Shown here piece after piece: positions 1 to 9,444 of a DNA stretch of 64,000 nt. The position numbers and the translations under genes were made by a program. Within the stretch, counting starts at the first letter, position 1. Every line of letters starts with the position of its first letter. The notes beneath the pieces were generated by a model. The model did not search any database. It saw only the letters and a list, made by a program, of their open reading frames with translations, and had not been told where the DNA came from. Source of the DNA: JAWKTM01 sp041399085 (GTDB lineage Bacteria; Planctomycetota; Planctomycetia; Pirellulales; Pirellulaceae); contig JAWKTM010000015.1 of NCBI GenBank assembly GCA_041399085.1, positions 1-64,000 on the forward strand, read 5' to 3'.

Positions 1-6
1 AGGGTT

Positions 7-27
7 GGAATACTCGACCAGTATTCC
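7..27. repeat. Short perfect inverted repeat
   Basis: GGAATACT at 7-14 and AGTATTCC at 20-27 form a perfect 8-bp stem with a 5-nt loop. It lies near the left edge of the window, so its neighbour on that side is unknown. It could be a weak terminator or an operator. Confidence 0.4.
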
Positions 28-45
28 CGCCTGACTTTTGGCGTT

Positions 46-96
46 CTCCGCGTTTCAAAGAGAGGGGAAACGCAGAGTCGCTGAGGGCGCGGAGAG
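46..96. repeat. REP-like inverted repeat upstream of map terminator side
   Basis: CTCCGCGTTT at 46-55 pairs with AAACGCAGAG at 68-77 with one mismatch, and a second CGCGGAG lies near 90-96. Sequences of this kind (GCGTTT, then AAACGCAGAG) recur as dispersed palindromic repeats in many environmental genomes. The stretch 1-261 has no credible gene: its one small ORF has no RBS and a composition unlike protein. Confidence 0.35.
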
Positions 97-261
97 CGTG
101 AAGATGGGCAGTGCAATCGGACGCGATTTGCACAGGCCTTCGTGGCTTAAGGCGACCGGCAGATTAGAAAATATCAGCACGCAGCGCAAGCAAGTGAATT
201 CGCCGACACACTCGCTCGCGCGTCGAGCTCGTATTTCGGTATATTCTCATCTGCCGATCGC

Positions 262-1059
262 CTAAAACCGATGGCCTGGCTGGGGGCCGGTTTTGGTTGG
301 CGTCAAGATTTCTGGGCCGGTCTCGGTCATCAGCACCGTGTGTTCGAACTGAGCCGACACGCGCAGATCCTTCGTCCGAACGGTCCAGCCATCGCTCTTG
401 TCGGCCACTGTTTGCTTAGTGCCGGCGTTGATCATCGGCTCGACGGTGAAGCAGACGCCCGGCGGAATTCGTTCCAAACGGGCTTGCCGCGTCGGCGTGT
501 GTGGGATCGTCGGGTCTTGGTGAAATCGTCGTCCAACGCCGTGGCCGACGTACTCTTCCACGACACCAAAACCGTACTTGGCGGCTTCGCGAATCACGGC
601 ATCGCCGATCACTGAGATGCGGCAGTTCGGCCGCAGGGCTCGAATCGCGGCGTGCAGCGCGTCAAACGCACACTGCGTCACCAAGCGCGATTCGTCGGAA
701 ACATCCCCGATCAGAAACGTCTCGGACGAGTCGCCGTGCCATCCGTTGACGATCGACGTGACATCGATGTTCACGATGTCGCCCGGTCGCAACGCGTATT
801 TGCCGGGAATTCCGTGGCAGACAACCTCATTAATGCTGGTGCAGCAGCTTTTGGGAAAGCCCTGATAGTTGTGCGGAGCGCAGCGATGTCCGTGGCCGTG
901 CGTGTACTCGCGCACCAAGCGATCGATCTCGCCGGTCGTGATGCCAGGCTGGATGTGCTCGCGAATAAAGTCCATCAATTGCCCGTTGAAGTGCCCAGCG
1001 GCTCGCGCCTTTTCGCGTTCCGCTTCGTTCAACTGCAGTTTGCGTTTTCCGTAGAGCAT
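262..1059 (-). CDS. map: Methionine aminopeptidase, type I
   Basis: This 265-residue protein removes the initiator methionine from nascent cytosolic proteins. It has the typical length of a type I enzyme. All five metal ligands of the pita-bread fold are visible: D99 in VNIDV, D110 in GWHGD, H173 in VGHGVG, E207 in FTVEPM and E239 in FEHT, and the substrate-binding H82 is present. The start is the ATG at 1059; there is no longer in-frame extension with family similarity. It stands alone on the minus strand, divergent from the dehydrogenase at 1457. Many bacteria have more than one map paralogue, so this may not be the only copy. Confidence 0.95.
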   Translation of the reverse strand: MLYGKRKLQLNEAEREKARAAGHFNGQLMDFIREHIQPGITTGEIDRLVREYTHGHGHRCAPHNYQGFPKSCCTSINEVVCHGIPGKYALRPGDIVNIDVTSIVNGWHGDSSETFLIGDVSDESRLVTQCAFDALHAAIRALRPNCRISVIGDAVIREAAKYGFGVVEEYVGHGVGRRFHQDPTIPHTPTRQARLERIPPGVCFTVEPMINAGTKQTVADKSDGWTVRTKDLRVSAQFEHTVLMTETGPEILTPTKTGPQPGHRF

Positions 1060-1456
1060 GCGGGGTCAAATCGGAGCAAAGGCAGGAAAAATGAAAGCCG
1101 CAGTGTATCACCCGTAAGAGTCTAGGGATATGGGCAAATCGCACGAGAACTCGGTCGCACGAAGCGCATCGAGTGGCTTGCCGAGCGAGTCGCGCGGCGT
1201 CGGTTTATACTCGTCGCACCAAACGGGCGGAGTCACCGACCGCTTTGTTTTGTTTGACGCCATTGGTGCGCGGCGGCCGATGTCCGGCGAGTTCGGCAAA
1301 CGGCAAGCCGCGAAGATTGGCGACGATTGGAAAACGATTCGTAAAGTGAGTGACGCAATGCAACGGGCGGCGAGCAAGTTTGAATATTGGACGCAACGGC
1401 GTTGGAATGCGGAATGCTTTGCGATTCCGGGGGAATCCTCGGCAATCTTGGCAGTC
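1060..1456. other. Divergent intergenic region between map and the dehydrogenase
   Basis: An open frame runs from 1130 into the next gene, but its first 109 codons encode a hydrophilic stretch with no signal peptide, while the ATG at 1457 begins a clear signal peptide. The region is therefore best read as the shared upstream region of two divergent genes. No strong promoter was identified. Confidence 0.5.
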
Positions 1457-3982
1457 ATGGTTCGATCGCTGGTTGTTGGCTGCGTTGTACTCGCTTGCAC
1501 GACGGCGACCAGCGTCGTTCGTGGGCAAGAGGCGGCGCCGGCGACTTCGATTCGCATTCAAGCCGGCTTCCAAGTGCGGCTGCTCCGGTCGGCGCGGGCG
1601 GGCGAAGGAAGCTGGATCAGCATGACGTTCGACGATCGGGGGCGAATCATCGTTGGCCGCGACGACGCCGGTGTCGCTCGACTGACATTGCCAGCGGCCG
1701 AGGACGAAGCGACGTCCGCGACCGAAATCACGTATGAAAGGCTCGACAGCACACTGCGCCACTGCCGCGGAGTGTTGTATGCCCACGACAGCTTGTATGT
1801 CTGCGCGACTGACAGCAAAGGCTTTTATCGGCTGCGGGACACAACCGGCGACGACCGGTTCGACGAAGTCAAGCTGCTTAAGGCGATGGACTATCGCAGC
1901 CGCTACGGCCACGGCACGAACCAAGTGGTGCTGGGGCCGGACCAGATGATCTACGTCGTCAACGGCAACGACGTTTCGTTCCCGGAAGGCGTCTCGCCCA
2001 AGTCGGCTTATCGCGATCCGCGAAATGATTGGCTGATTGCCGAGCCTCGCGACACTGATCAAGACAATCGCGTCGGACACATTCTGCGTACCGACGCGGA
2101 AGGGCGATCGTGGGAAGTGATTGCGGGCGGCTTTCGCAACCAATTCGATTTGGCGTTCAACGCCGACGGCGAGATGTTCACATGGGACGCCGATATGGAA
2201 TGGGATGTCGGGCTACCTTGGTATCGCCCGACGCGGTTGAATCACGTCGTTTCCGGCGGCGAATACGGTTGGCGTTGGGGAACGGGTAAGTGGCCGGCCT
2301 ATTTCGCCGACAGCTTGCCCAGCACGCTCGACACCGGGCTGGGCTCGCCGACGGCCCTGGCCTTCGGCACGCGGAGCAACTTCCCCGAGCCCTATCGCCG
2401 AGCGTTGTTCATGGCCGATTGGCAGAACGGCCGCGTGTTGGTGGTTCACATGCGACCGGTGGGAGCCAGCTACACGTGCCGCTATGACATGTTCTTGGAA
2501 GGCGGCCCGCTAAACATCAGCGACATGGAGTTCGGGCCGGACGGCGCGTTGTACTTCATCACCGGCGGGCGAGGTTCGCAGTCGGGATTGTATCGCGTCA
2601 GCCCGATCACAAAGGCAAACGAATCGAACACCGACGAGCGCGCGTCGTCCGCATCCAATTCCGAGCTCGACGAAGTGAATGCGGACGAGGCAGCGAAAGC
2701 GGCGGAGGCTCGGGCGTTGCGACGGCAGCTCGAACAGTTTCATCGTCGCGAGGAGCAAGCGGCAGTCGAGCGCGCTTGGCCGTACTTGAACAGCTCCGAT
2801 CCGTGGCTGCGTTGGGCGGCGCGAGTGGCGATCGAGCGTCAGTCGCTTGAGACTTGGCGATCGCGGGCATTGGCCGAGTCGCGTACAACCGCCAAGCTGG
2901 CCGCGCTGTTGGCGTTGGCTCGACAAGGCGAAGCGACAGATCAGTCGGCGTTGCTCGAAGCGTTGCGGCAACTGCCGCTGGATTCGTTGGGAAAGGACGA
3001 TTTGCTGGCGGCTCTGCGTGTCTACTCGCTGGCGTTCATACGAATGGGCGAACCGAACGCGTCGGCACGGGCTTCGGTGGCGTCGCGCTTGGACGCGATC
3101 TACCCGCACGACCAGAGCAGCGTGAATCAGCAGCTTTGCACGTTGCTCGTGTATTTGCGGGCGCCGCGAGTGATCGACAAGACTCTCAGGCTGATGGAAG
3201 CTGCCGCGACACAGGAACAGCAGATTCACTATGTCCACATGCTGGTGCGATTGAACGAAGGCTGGTCGTCGTCGTCTCGCACGGAAGTGCTGCGTTGGTT
3301 GCTGCGGGCGAAATCGTTTCGCGGCGGGCGTTTGCTGCCGACGGCGATCAACAATCTGCGGACGGACTTCGTCGCCGGAATGAACGACGCGGAACGGGGC
3401 GAGTTAGCGTCGGTGATCGTACAGCTTGACCAACCGCCGACGCCCGAAGACGCTTTGCCAACGCGCCCATTCGTGCGGCAGTGGCGGATGGAAGATTTGA
3501 TGACGGACGTAAGCACCGCAAACGCCGCGAATTCATCCGAAGAAGCGAAGGCCCACATGATGACGCAAGGTAAGCAAGCGTTGGCCGCGGCGACTTGTTT
3601 GAAGTGCCATCGGTTGGGCGACGAAGGCGGTCAGGTCGGACCAGATTTGAGCTCGGTCGGCAAGCGGTTCGACAAACGCATGCTGCTCGAATCGATCCTA
3701 GAGCCGTCGAAAGTGGTCGATCCGAAGTATCGGAACGTGGCCTACCTGTTGAACAACGGCAAAATCGTGGCGGGTCGACCGGTCAGCGTCAGCTCGAAGC
3801 AGATCGTGGTGGAAACCGATCCGGTCTCGGCGGCAACCGTGACGATCGACCGAGCGGCGATCGACGAGTCGTTTCCCGCCGAAGCCTCGCCCATGCCCTC
3901 GGGCCTAGTCGACACACTGACCAAAGCCGAGATTCTTTCGCTCCTCGATTATTTGCATTCCATTACCGCTGGCCGCCGATAA
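1457..3982 (+). CDS. Secreted PVC-type dehydrogenase with C-terminal cytochrome c
   Basis: The 841-residue protein begins with a signal peptide (MVRSLVVGCVVLAC, cleaved near VRGQE). The first ~350 residues form a beta-propeller-like sugar dehydrogenase domain of the planctomycete membrane-bound dehydrogenase type, with blocks such as GGFRNQFDLAFN and NVSGGEYGWRWG-like motifs. A HEAT-like alpha-helical middle follows. The C-terminus is a heme-binding domain with CLKCH and the later motif KVVDPKYRN. Such proteins are thought to act in the periplasm as redox enzymes on carbohydrates. The start at 1457 was chosen for the signal peptide; the longer frame from 1130 adds 109 unlikely residues. It appears monocistronic. 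Confidence 0.85.
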   Translation: MVRSLVVGCVVLACTTATSVVRGQEAAPATSIRIQAGFQVRLLRSARAGEGSWISMTFDDRGRIIVGRDDAGVARLTLPAAEDEATSATEITYERLDSTLRHCRGVLYAHDSLYVCATDSKGFYRLRDTTGDDRFDEVKLLKAMDYRSRYGHGTNQVVLGPDQMIYVVNGNDVSFPEGVSPKSAYRDPRNDWLIAEPRDTDQDNRVGHILRTDAEGRSWEVIAGGFRNQFDLAFNADGEMFTWDADMEWDVGLPWYRPTRLNHVVSGGEYGWRWGTGKWPAYFADSLPSTLDTGLGSPTALAFGTRSNFPEPYRRALFMADWQNGRVLVVHMRPVGASYTCRYDMFLEGGPLNISDMEFGPDGALYFITGGRGSQSGLYRVSPITKANESNTDERASSASNSELDEVNADEAAKAAEARALRRQLEQFHRREEQAAVERAWPYLNSSDPWLRWAARVAIERQSLETWRSRALAESRTTAKLAALLALARQGEATDQSALLEALRQLPLDSLGKDDLLAALRVYSLAFIRMGEPNASARASVASRLDAIYPHDQSSVNQQLCTLLVYLRAPRVIDKTLRLMEAAATQEQQIHYVHMLVRLNEGWSSSSRTEVLRWLLRAKSFRGGRLLPTAINNLRTDFVAGMNDAERGELASVIVQLDQPPTPEDALPTRPFVRQWRMEDLMTDVSTANAANSSEEAKAHMMTQGKQALAAATCLKCHRLGDEGGQVGPDLSSVGKRFDKRMLLESILEPSKVVDPKYRNVAYLLNNGKIVAGRPVSVSSKQIVVETDPVSAATVTIDRAAIDESFPAEASPMPSGLVDTLTKAEILSLLDYLHSITAGRR

Positions 3983-4299
3983 CCTCAGTCACTTGGAACC
4001 CACTCTCGTACTTAGCGCGGAAGTACTGCCATTCGGCAATGTGGTGCTCGTGCTCGAATCCGTTGAGGTCGAATACTCACACCGACAACGGGTAAATCCA
4101 CATAGCAGCGACTACCCAAAGATTATTCCTCGGTTGTGAGTAGGAGTACGAGTACCGCTGCGCTGAGTAGCACTGTCATGGGGCGAGGGTATTTTTGCCG
4201 GGCGGCGGCGAGTTTGCGCACCGATAGCCTGGCTACTCGAAGGTAGTTTTTCTGTTGCCCAGAGTCCAGCCGCAGGAAGTGTTGCGAGCACGTCTCGCG
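3983..4299. other. Intergenic region without recognisable gene
   Basis: Only short ORFs with poor codon use are present on either strand. No hairpin terminator or RNA gene was recognised. The region lies between the dehydrogenase and a remnant ORF. Confidence 0.4.
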
Positions 4300-4725
4300 T
4301 CAGCATTGGTGGTTCAGTATCGCCACCCTGGTATGTATCCGAAGCTCAGGAGCTTCACACTGTCTTATCCGGCGTTTGAACCGCTGACGGAGCATCACGC
4401 TACTTTCACGGGCTTGTGCGACGCGATACGAACGAATCGTCTGGAATTCTCGATGAAATGCGTCGGCATCGAATGGCTTCGAGGCGTCCATTGCGTCAAA
4501 TAGGACCGGCACTTTAACCTTGCCTTCCGCAGTCTTGCTGGACTCGACAGCGAACCCGGCAGCGGTTAGCCCTGTACTGAGTGCCGTCAATACCGCATTG
4601 CTCTCAAGGCTATGTATCGCCGAATCGATCTCGCCCGAGACGGCGTTGAACACTGCTATCACCTTGTGGGGCGATTTCTGGGGCCGCATCAGATTTGGGA
4701 TAGTATTGCCAGTTAATCGACCCAT
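4300..4725 (-). pseudogene. Truncated remnant of an unknown conserved family (restriction-like?)
   Basis: The first ~95 residues look like a real protein: MRPQKSPHKVIAVF, then a run of helix-forming residues, then KVKVPVLFD and KPFDADAFHRE. I recall this order from a family of about 200-residue proteins of unknown function, often called restriction-endonuclease-like, where the segment after FDADAxH continues into VEVEAGR. Here that continuation is missing and the last ~45 residues look like out-of-frame sequence, so the gene is probably truncated or rearranged. Lower codon bias than its neighbours and its isolation fit an acquired and decayed gene. The family assignment is from memory and tentative. 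Confidence 0.4.
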
Positions 4726-4916
4726 GGTATATTGCTATAATTAGACGAACACCATCCTGAAATTCGCAGTTTGATAACCGCAATGGCCATACAGGTTTAG
4801 TTCTTCATGGTCGAAGGAGTGTCAAGCTACGGCGGACATCTGAGGTTGATCCCCATTCATGCAATCAATCTGGCCGGAGCGCATACCACGAGGATGGGAC
4901 TGACGTTGTGATTGCG

Positions 4917-7178
4917 TTACGCCGCGTCGCCGCTGGCCCAACGGGCGTCGTGGCGTTGATCGGTCAACGCGTGGCTGGCGGCGATGTCGCGGTGATATAC
5001 GGTGCGGTGCGGGAACGGGATTTCGATCTCCAGTTCGTCGAAACGGTTCTTGATCCGCCGCAGCATCTCACGTTTTACCGTCCATTGTTGCAGCGGGCGC
5101 GTCTTGATGAAGAACTTCAGCGTGACGGCCGAATCGCCGAAGGAATCGACGCCCAGCATCGTCAAATCTTCGAGGATCAGGCGTCCGAACTGCGGATCGC
5201 TCCGCAAATCGCGACCGAGATCGTGCAGCACGTCGATCACCCGGTCGACTTCTTCCTTGTACGCAATGCCGACTTCAAAGACCGCTCGCGACCAACCGTG
5301 GGTCATGTTCGTCACGGTGTTGATCTGTCCGTGCGGAATAAAGTGAACGCGCCCTTCGAGATCGCGGAGCACCGTCATGCGGAGCGTGATCCGTTCGACT
5401 TGGCCGGCGATGTCGCCCACGCGGATCACGTCGTTAATCATGTACTGCTGTTCGGACAGCAACATGAAGCCGGTGAAATAGTCCTTAATCAAGCTCTGAG
5501 CGCCGAAGGCCACGGCCAAACCGACGACGGCGGCACCACCGAGCAACGGGCCGACCGGCAGGCCGAGTTCGTCGAGCACCATCATCGAGCCGCCGCCGAT
5601 CGTGACGATGTTGGCCACGCTGCGGAAGACGCCGACTAGCGTTTTGGCCCGGTTCTCGCGTTCCTCTTGATTGCCGACCCGCGTGCGATTCGCCATCAGC
5701 TTGACCAGCCGCGATTCGCCGACTCGCGCCCAGCCAAACGAACCCGCCGATCGCCGCCAAGATCACCAGCACGTTCACCCCGTGATTCAGTACCCATTGA
5801 ATCATGTTCCGCACGGCGAACGGGTTGCTGAGCTCGTCGACGCGCAGCCGCGCCCTGTTCGGCTTCGTCGCGTTTCGATTCGGCTTCGTCCAGCGCCGTT
5901 AGCTGCTCGGCTTGCAGATTGCCAAGTTCGGTTTGCAGTTCGTCCAAATGCGTGGCGATCCGGCGCGACTCGGCCCGCGTCTCGGTCAGCCGCGACATGG
6001 CTTCCAGCACTTGCTGCTGCAGTTCGTCGACGTTTTCGTTCGCGTCCAGCTTGCGTTGCGAGTTCGTCGCTGAGCGATCGCAGATGTTCTTCGGCGTTGT
6101 CGACCTTCTTGCGAGCGACGTCGCGAAGCTGTCGCTCGGCGATGATGTTCTGCTTGAGCAGCTCCATGTGCTCGCCGATTCCGCGAGCGACCATTTCCGC
6201 TTCGTGCGCCGCGGCAGCCGATTGCGAGGCGGCTCGCGTGGCAGCGGCCAGCTCTTTGTTCGCGGTTTCGGTGGTGACCCGGCGGCTTCGGGCGCGGCAG
6301 CCCTGGGCCGGCGCGGAGGCCAGCAGCGCGGCGTCCCCACCGGCGCCCGGCAAGATCGCCGGCGGAACGGTTGGCAACGGTGTCGAAGACGCAGGCGTCG
6401 TAGCGACAGGCACGGCCGCCGGCGAACTTGCCGCAACGGGCGTTGCCGGTTCAGACAACGGTTTCCGCCGGCGCTGGGCGAAGTCGCGGCGGGCAGGCGT
6501 GCCGCCTCGCTCTGTTCAGCGTCTGGCGGTCCTTTTGAATTTTCTGTTCGAGGGCCGAGATGTTGGCCTGCTGCAGCTGCATTCTTCGATCGCCAATTGG
6601 TATCGCTGTTTGGCCAGCGTCCATTTCTTCTCCAACTCGTCAACGACCGCCTGCTTGGTGGCGATCATGTCGGCTTCGCCCGCATCCAACGCAGCTTGCA
6701 GATCGCGCGTCAGGACGTCTCGCTGTTGATCCAGTTCCTTAAAGCCAATCTCGGCTTTGGCAAATTCGCTGTCAGGCGAAGTGAGTTGCTGATTCAGCTC
6801 GGCGACCCGCTTTTCGTCCACCTCAAGCATCCGCTCCAGCCGCGTGATGCGTTCGATGTCGACGGGCGGGGACGAGGCGTTCGGCGCGAGCGGCTGCGCG
6901 GCGCTGGCCGGCGCGACAGTTGTGTCGGCGGGAGCGACGGTGGCTTGAGCCAACAGGTTGGCGGCAGCGGCGGGCGGAGCGCCGGCGATTGGCGAGTTCG
7001 CCGCTGGAGGACTCGCCGGTTGAGCGACCGGCCCTTGCCCAAATGTTGTTGGGTTCGACGCCATGTGGCCGAACAAACAACCGCACGCCAACGACACGAG
7101 CCAAGCGATCGCTCGAGCGCGCCGGCGTGGCGCTTTATCTGAATTGGCCTGTCGGGCCTGAGCATTCTCCATCCGCAT
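4917..7178 (-). pseudogene. Large MscS-type mechanosensitive channel gene, broken by about six frameshifts
   Basis: Reading through all three minus frames rebuilds one protein. It has a membrane/signal segment (AIAWLVSLACGCLFG), an Ala/Pro-rich stretch, and a long coiled coil (6800-5880), then a TM helix (VNVLVILAAIGGFVWLG) and an intact MscS domain from 5696 with VGLAVAFGAQSLIKDYFTG and the beta domain. The frame breaks lie near 6582 (AAA short by one), around 6440-6520, around 6060, at 5853 (GG to GGG) and at 5729, mostly in homopolymers. No in-frame stop is needed inside the reconstruction. AAGGAGG precedes the ATG at 7178. MscS channels release solutes on osmotic downshock. It is last after a thioredoxin-like gene and a glycosyltransferase. 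Decay or assembly error are both possible. Confidence 0.75.
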
Positions 7179-7275
7179 TCCGCTCAGCCTCCTTGCCGAG
7201 TCATCAAATTCAGCCGCCGAAGTCACGTCGATTCAGGGCGGCGGAGTTTATCCAGGGCCCAGGCAACCAACAAGG

Positions 7276-7986
7276 TCAGCGTGACGGTTGACCGGCGGGT
7301 TTGTTTTCGGCGTGACGCGGATAGTGCGCGGCTAAGCGATCGGGCGAGACACCGCAGTAATACGCGGCTTGCAGCCACCAATTTCGCAACGTTTGCCGCA
7401 CGATGCCATGCCGCTGCCAGCGTCGGGGACTGACTGACAACGGGCCTGGCAACAGCACCGGCCAAGCTTGCCGCCGCAGATGACGCATCAGAATCAGATC
7501 TTCCATCAACGCGACTTCGGGAAAGCCGCCAGCCGCGAAAAAAATTTCGCGGCGAACGAAGATCGCTTGATCGCCAAACGGTACGCCGCGAAACTGAACC
7601 CGGGCCGCATTGCCCGCTTCCAAACAACGGTACAGCCAGCCGCGGGCTTCGATCCTTTGGCGAAAAGCTCCGCCCCAACGATTCGGTTGCCGATCTAAGG
7701 CGACGCGAATCTGCTGGACGCAATCCTCGGCCAATCGCGTATCGGCGTGAAGAAACAGCAGCACATCGCCGGTTGCCTCACGGGCGCCAGCGTTTTGTTG
7801 GCGAGCCCGTCCGGCCGGCGTGGCGATCACTCGGGCTCCCGCCGCGGCGGCCCGTTCGCGCGTGTCGTCGCGACTGCCGCCATCGGCCACGATCACTTCC
7901 GCAGCGCCGGATTGCCAAGCCGATTCAATGGCTTTGCGAATCGCGGCGCTTTCGTTCCAAGTCGGAATAATGCACGAGACGTTCAT
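7276..7986 (-). CDS. Family 2 glycosyltransferase (TIGR04283-like)
   Basis: The 236-residue protein has a GT-A fold start (VSCIIPTWNE), the nucleotide-binding DGGSRDDT motif, the metal-binding HADT and the acceptor-side GDQAIFVRREIF and FPEVALMEDL motifs. This order matches the small cytosolic transferase-2 family annotated TIGR04283, whose members are often found near radical-SAM and selenium-related genes; none of those is seen here. The substrate is unknown. The start lies 13 nt downstream of the thioredoxin-like gene, so the two are probably co-transcribed. Confidence 0.85.
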   Translation of the reverse strand: MNVSCIIPTWNESAAIRKAIESAWQSGAAEVIVADGGSRDDTRERAAAAGARVIATPAGRARQQNAGAREATGDVLLFLHADTRLAEDCVQQIRVALDRQPNRWGGAFRQRIEARGWLYRCLEAGNAARVQFRGVPFGDQAIFVRREIFFAAGGFPEVALMEDLILMRHLRRQAWPVLLPGPLSVSPRRWQRHGIVRQTLRNWWLQAAYYCGVSPDRLAAHYPRHAENKPAGQPSR

Positions 7987-7998
7987 GACGCCTCGATG

Positions 7999-8427
7999 CT
8001 ATTCGGCTCCGATCAGCGTCGATACCGGATGCACCTCGGACGTTTGCATCTGCCGAGCTTGCTCGATCAACGATTCGACCGACGACGTGCTTTGAGCGCC
8101 GGTTAACTGCAATCGCTTCCAGCCTTGAGCCGTGTTGGAAAAGACGATTAGCTGCGGAATGCTGCCGCCCCGCATCAGCTTGCGAGCCAGTTCCGGTTCG
8201 CTGTCGGTGTTGACCATCGTGAAGGCGACGTCGTGGAGCTTGCCATTGCGTTGCAGCGTCGGAATGGTCGAATGCTTCATCGAGATACAACCGGGGCACC
8301 AGTCAGCTCCGACCAGTACAACCAACGGACGATTATTGGTTTTTGCATCTTGCAAAGCATCGGCATACGACGGGGCGGAAGCCAACAACGACGTGTGCAG
8401 AACCAAAGTGAGCGCAAGCGCATTCAT
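7999..8427 (-). CDS. Thioredoxin-fold protein, secreted or periplasmic
   Basis: The 142-residue product starts with a short hydrophobic leader (MNALALTLVLHTSLLASAPS) and has a thioredoxin fold with W43-C44-P-G-C47 and a cis-proline motif SIPQLIVF. This fits a disulfide oxidoreductase or thiol reductase acting outside the cytoplasm. The ATG at 8427 is chosen because AAAGGAG lies 9 nt upstream; the longer frame to 8481 has no RBS. The gene leads a probable operon with the glycosyltransferase and the channel gene. The exact partner is unknown. Confidence 0.8.
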   Translation of the reverse strand: MNALALTLVLHTSLLASAPSYADALQDAKTNNRPLVVLVGADWCPGCISMKHSTIPTLQRNGKLHDVAFTMVNTDSEPELARKLMRGGSIPQLIVFSNTAQGWKRLQLTGAQSTSSVESLIEQARQMQTSEVHPVSTLIGAE

Positions 8428-8813
8428 CAAGAGCAACTCCTTTACGAGAAGCTGGGCCAGCAACATCCATGTAACATCCATGGACCACGCTGGCGGTGGA
8501 TAGAAACAAATCCTTGGTAGGTCGATCCGCGATCGAAGGTGGGTTTGAGAATCGCGGGGAAAGAGGCTTCAGGGGATGCAAATCTCACGATGTGAAGTCG
8601 GAGTATACGCGAAGAGTTTGCGGCTACAACCACCCGTTTGGCAGCCAGCAAACGGCCCTTCGTGCAGGTCTGTGGATGCCCGAATCGAGTCGCGGAAGAC
8701 CGATGCGTCGGCTTCGCAAACCACCCGACGAATCTGCCGCCCTACCTACTTCGCCGCGGGAATGTTATGAATGCCGGAAGACCTATATTCGTTGCGGGGG
8801 AGTGAGTCGGAAC
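8428..8813. other. Divergent intergenic region before pyrE
   Basis: The region separates the minus-strand thioredoxin-like gene from pyrE. An open frame continues upstream of pyrE to 8496 but has no similarity to orotate phosphoribosyltransferase and no RBS. It probably holds both promoters; no exact site was assigned. Confidence 0.4.
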
Positions 8814-9365
8814 ATGTATGACAAACAACCGTTGATTGGCTTGATTCGCGAGAAGGCGCTGGAGTTCGGCGATTTCACGTTGGCGTCGGGTAAGAAAGCC
8901 TCGTTTTATCTGGATTGCCGCAAAGTGACATTGGATTCGGCAGGCGCCAATCTGATTGCCGCCGGCATTCTGGATTTGATCGGCGACGACTTGCCCGCGG
9001 CGGTCGGCGGGATGGCAATTGGCGCTGACCCGATCACGGGCGCCGTAATCACCGTGGCCGGTTCCCGTGGCCATTCGCTGAAGGGATTCATCGTTCGCAA
9101 GGAAGCCAAGGCGCACGGCAAAGGCCGCGACGTGGAAGGCCCGGTTGTGCCCGGCGAGGAAGTCGTGATTGTCGAGGATGTGGTCACGACCGGCGGCAGT
9201 TCGCTGTTGGCGATCGAGAAGGTCGAAGCGTTCGGCTTGAAGGTGCGCGGCGTGATCGCGATCGTGGATCGGCTGGAAGGAGGCGCCGAAGCTTTCGCGG
9301 CGCGTGGATACAAGTTGCAGACGTTATTGACGATCCGCGATTTGGGCGTTGCCGAGGGCGGCTAA
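8814..9365 (+). CDS. pyrE: Orotate phosphoribosyltransferase
   Basis: The 183-residue enzyme joins orotate to PRPP to form orotidine 5'-phosphate in pyrimidine synthesis. It shows the family start (LIxLIREKALEFGDFTLASG), the SFYLDCRKVT segment and the PRPP-binding loop VVIVEDVVTTGGSS. The length is normal for the family. The ATG at 8814 is preceded by a GGGGGAG-like RBS. mgtE follows 79 nt downstream on the same strand, so they may share a transcript, although their functions are unrelated. Confidence 0.93.
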   Translation: MYDKQPLIGLIREKALEFGDFTLASGKKASFYLDCRKVTLDSAGANLIAAGILDLIGDDLPAAVGGMAIGADPITGAVITVAGSRGHSLKGFIVRKEAKAHGKGRDVEGPVVPGEEVVIVEDVVTTGGSSLLAIEKVEAFGLKVRGVIAIVDRLEGGAEAFAARGYKLQTLLTIRDLGVAEGG

Positions 9366-9444
9366 AGTTGGATGGAGATAGCCAGCGACGTCGGTGCGCT
9401 GGCTGTTGGATCGTTGCCGAGCCGCTTACGAAAATGGTCGCGTC

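Noticed and set aside
1130..1456. N-terminal extension of the dehydrogenase gene
   Set aside because: It adds 109 hydrophilic residues before a typical signal peptide and has no RBS.
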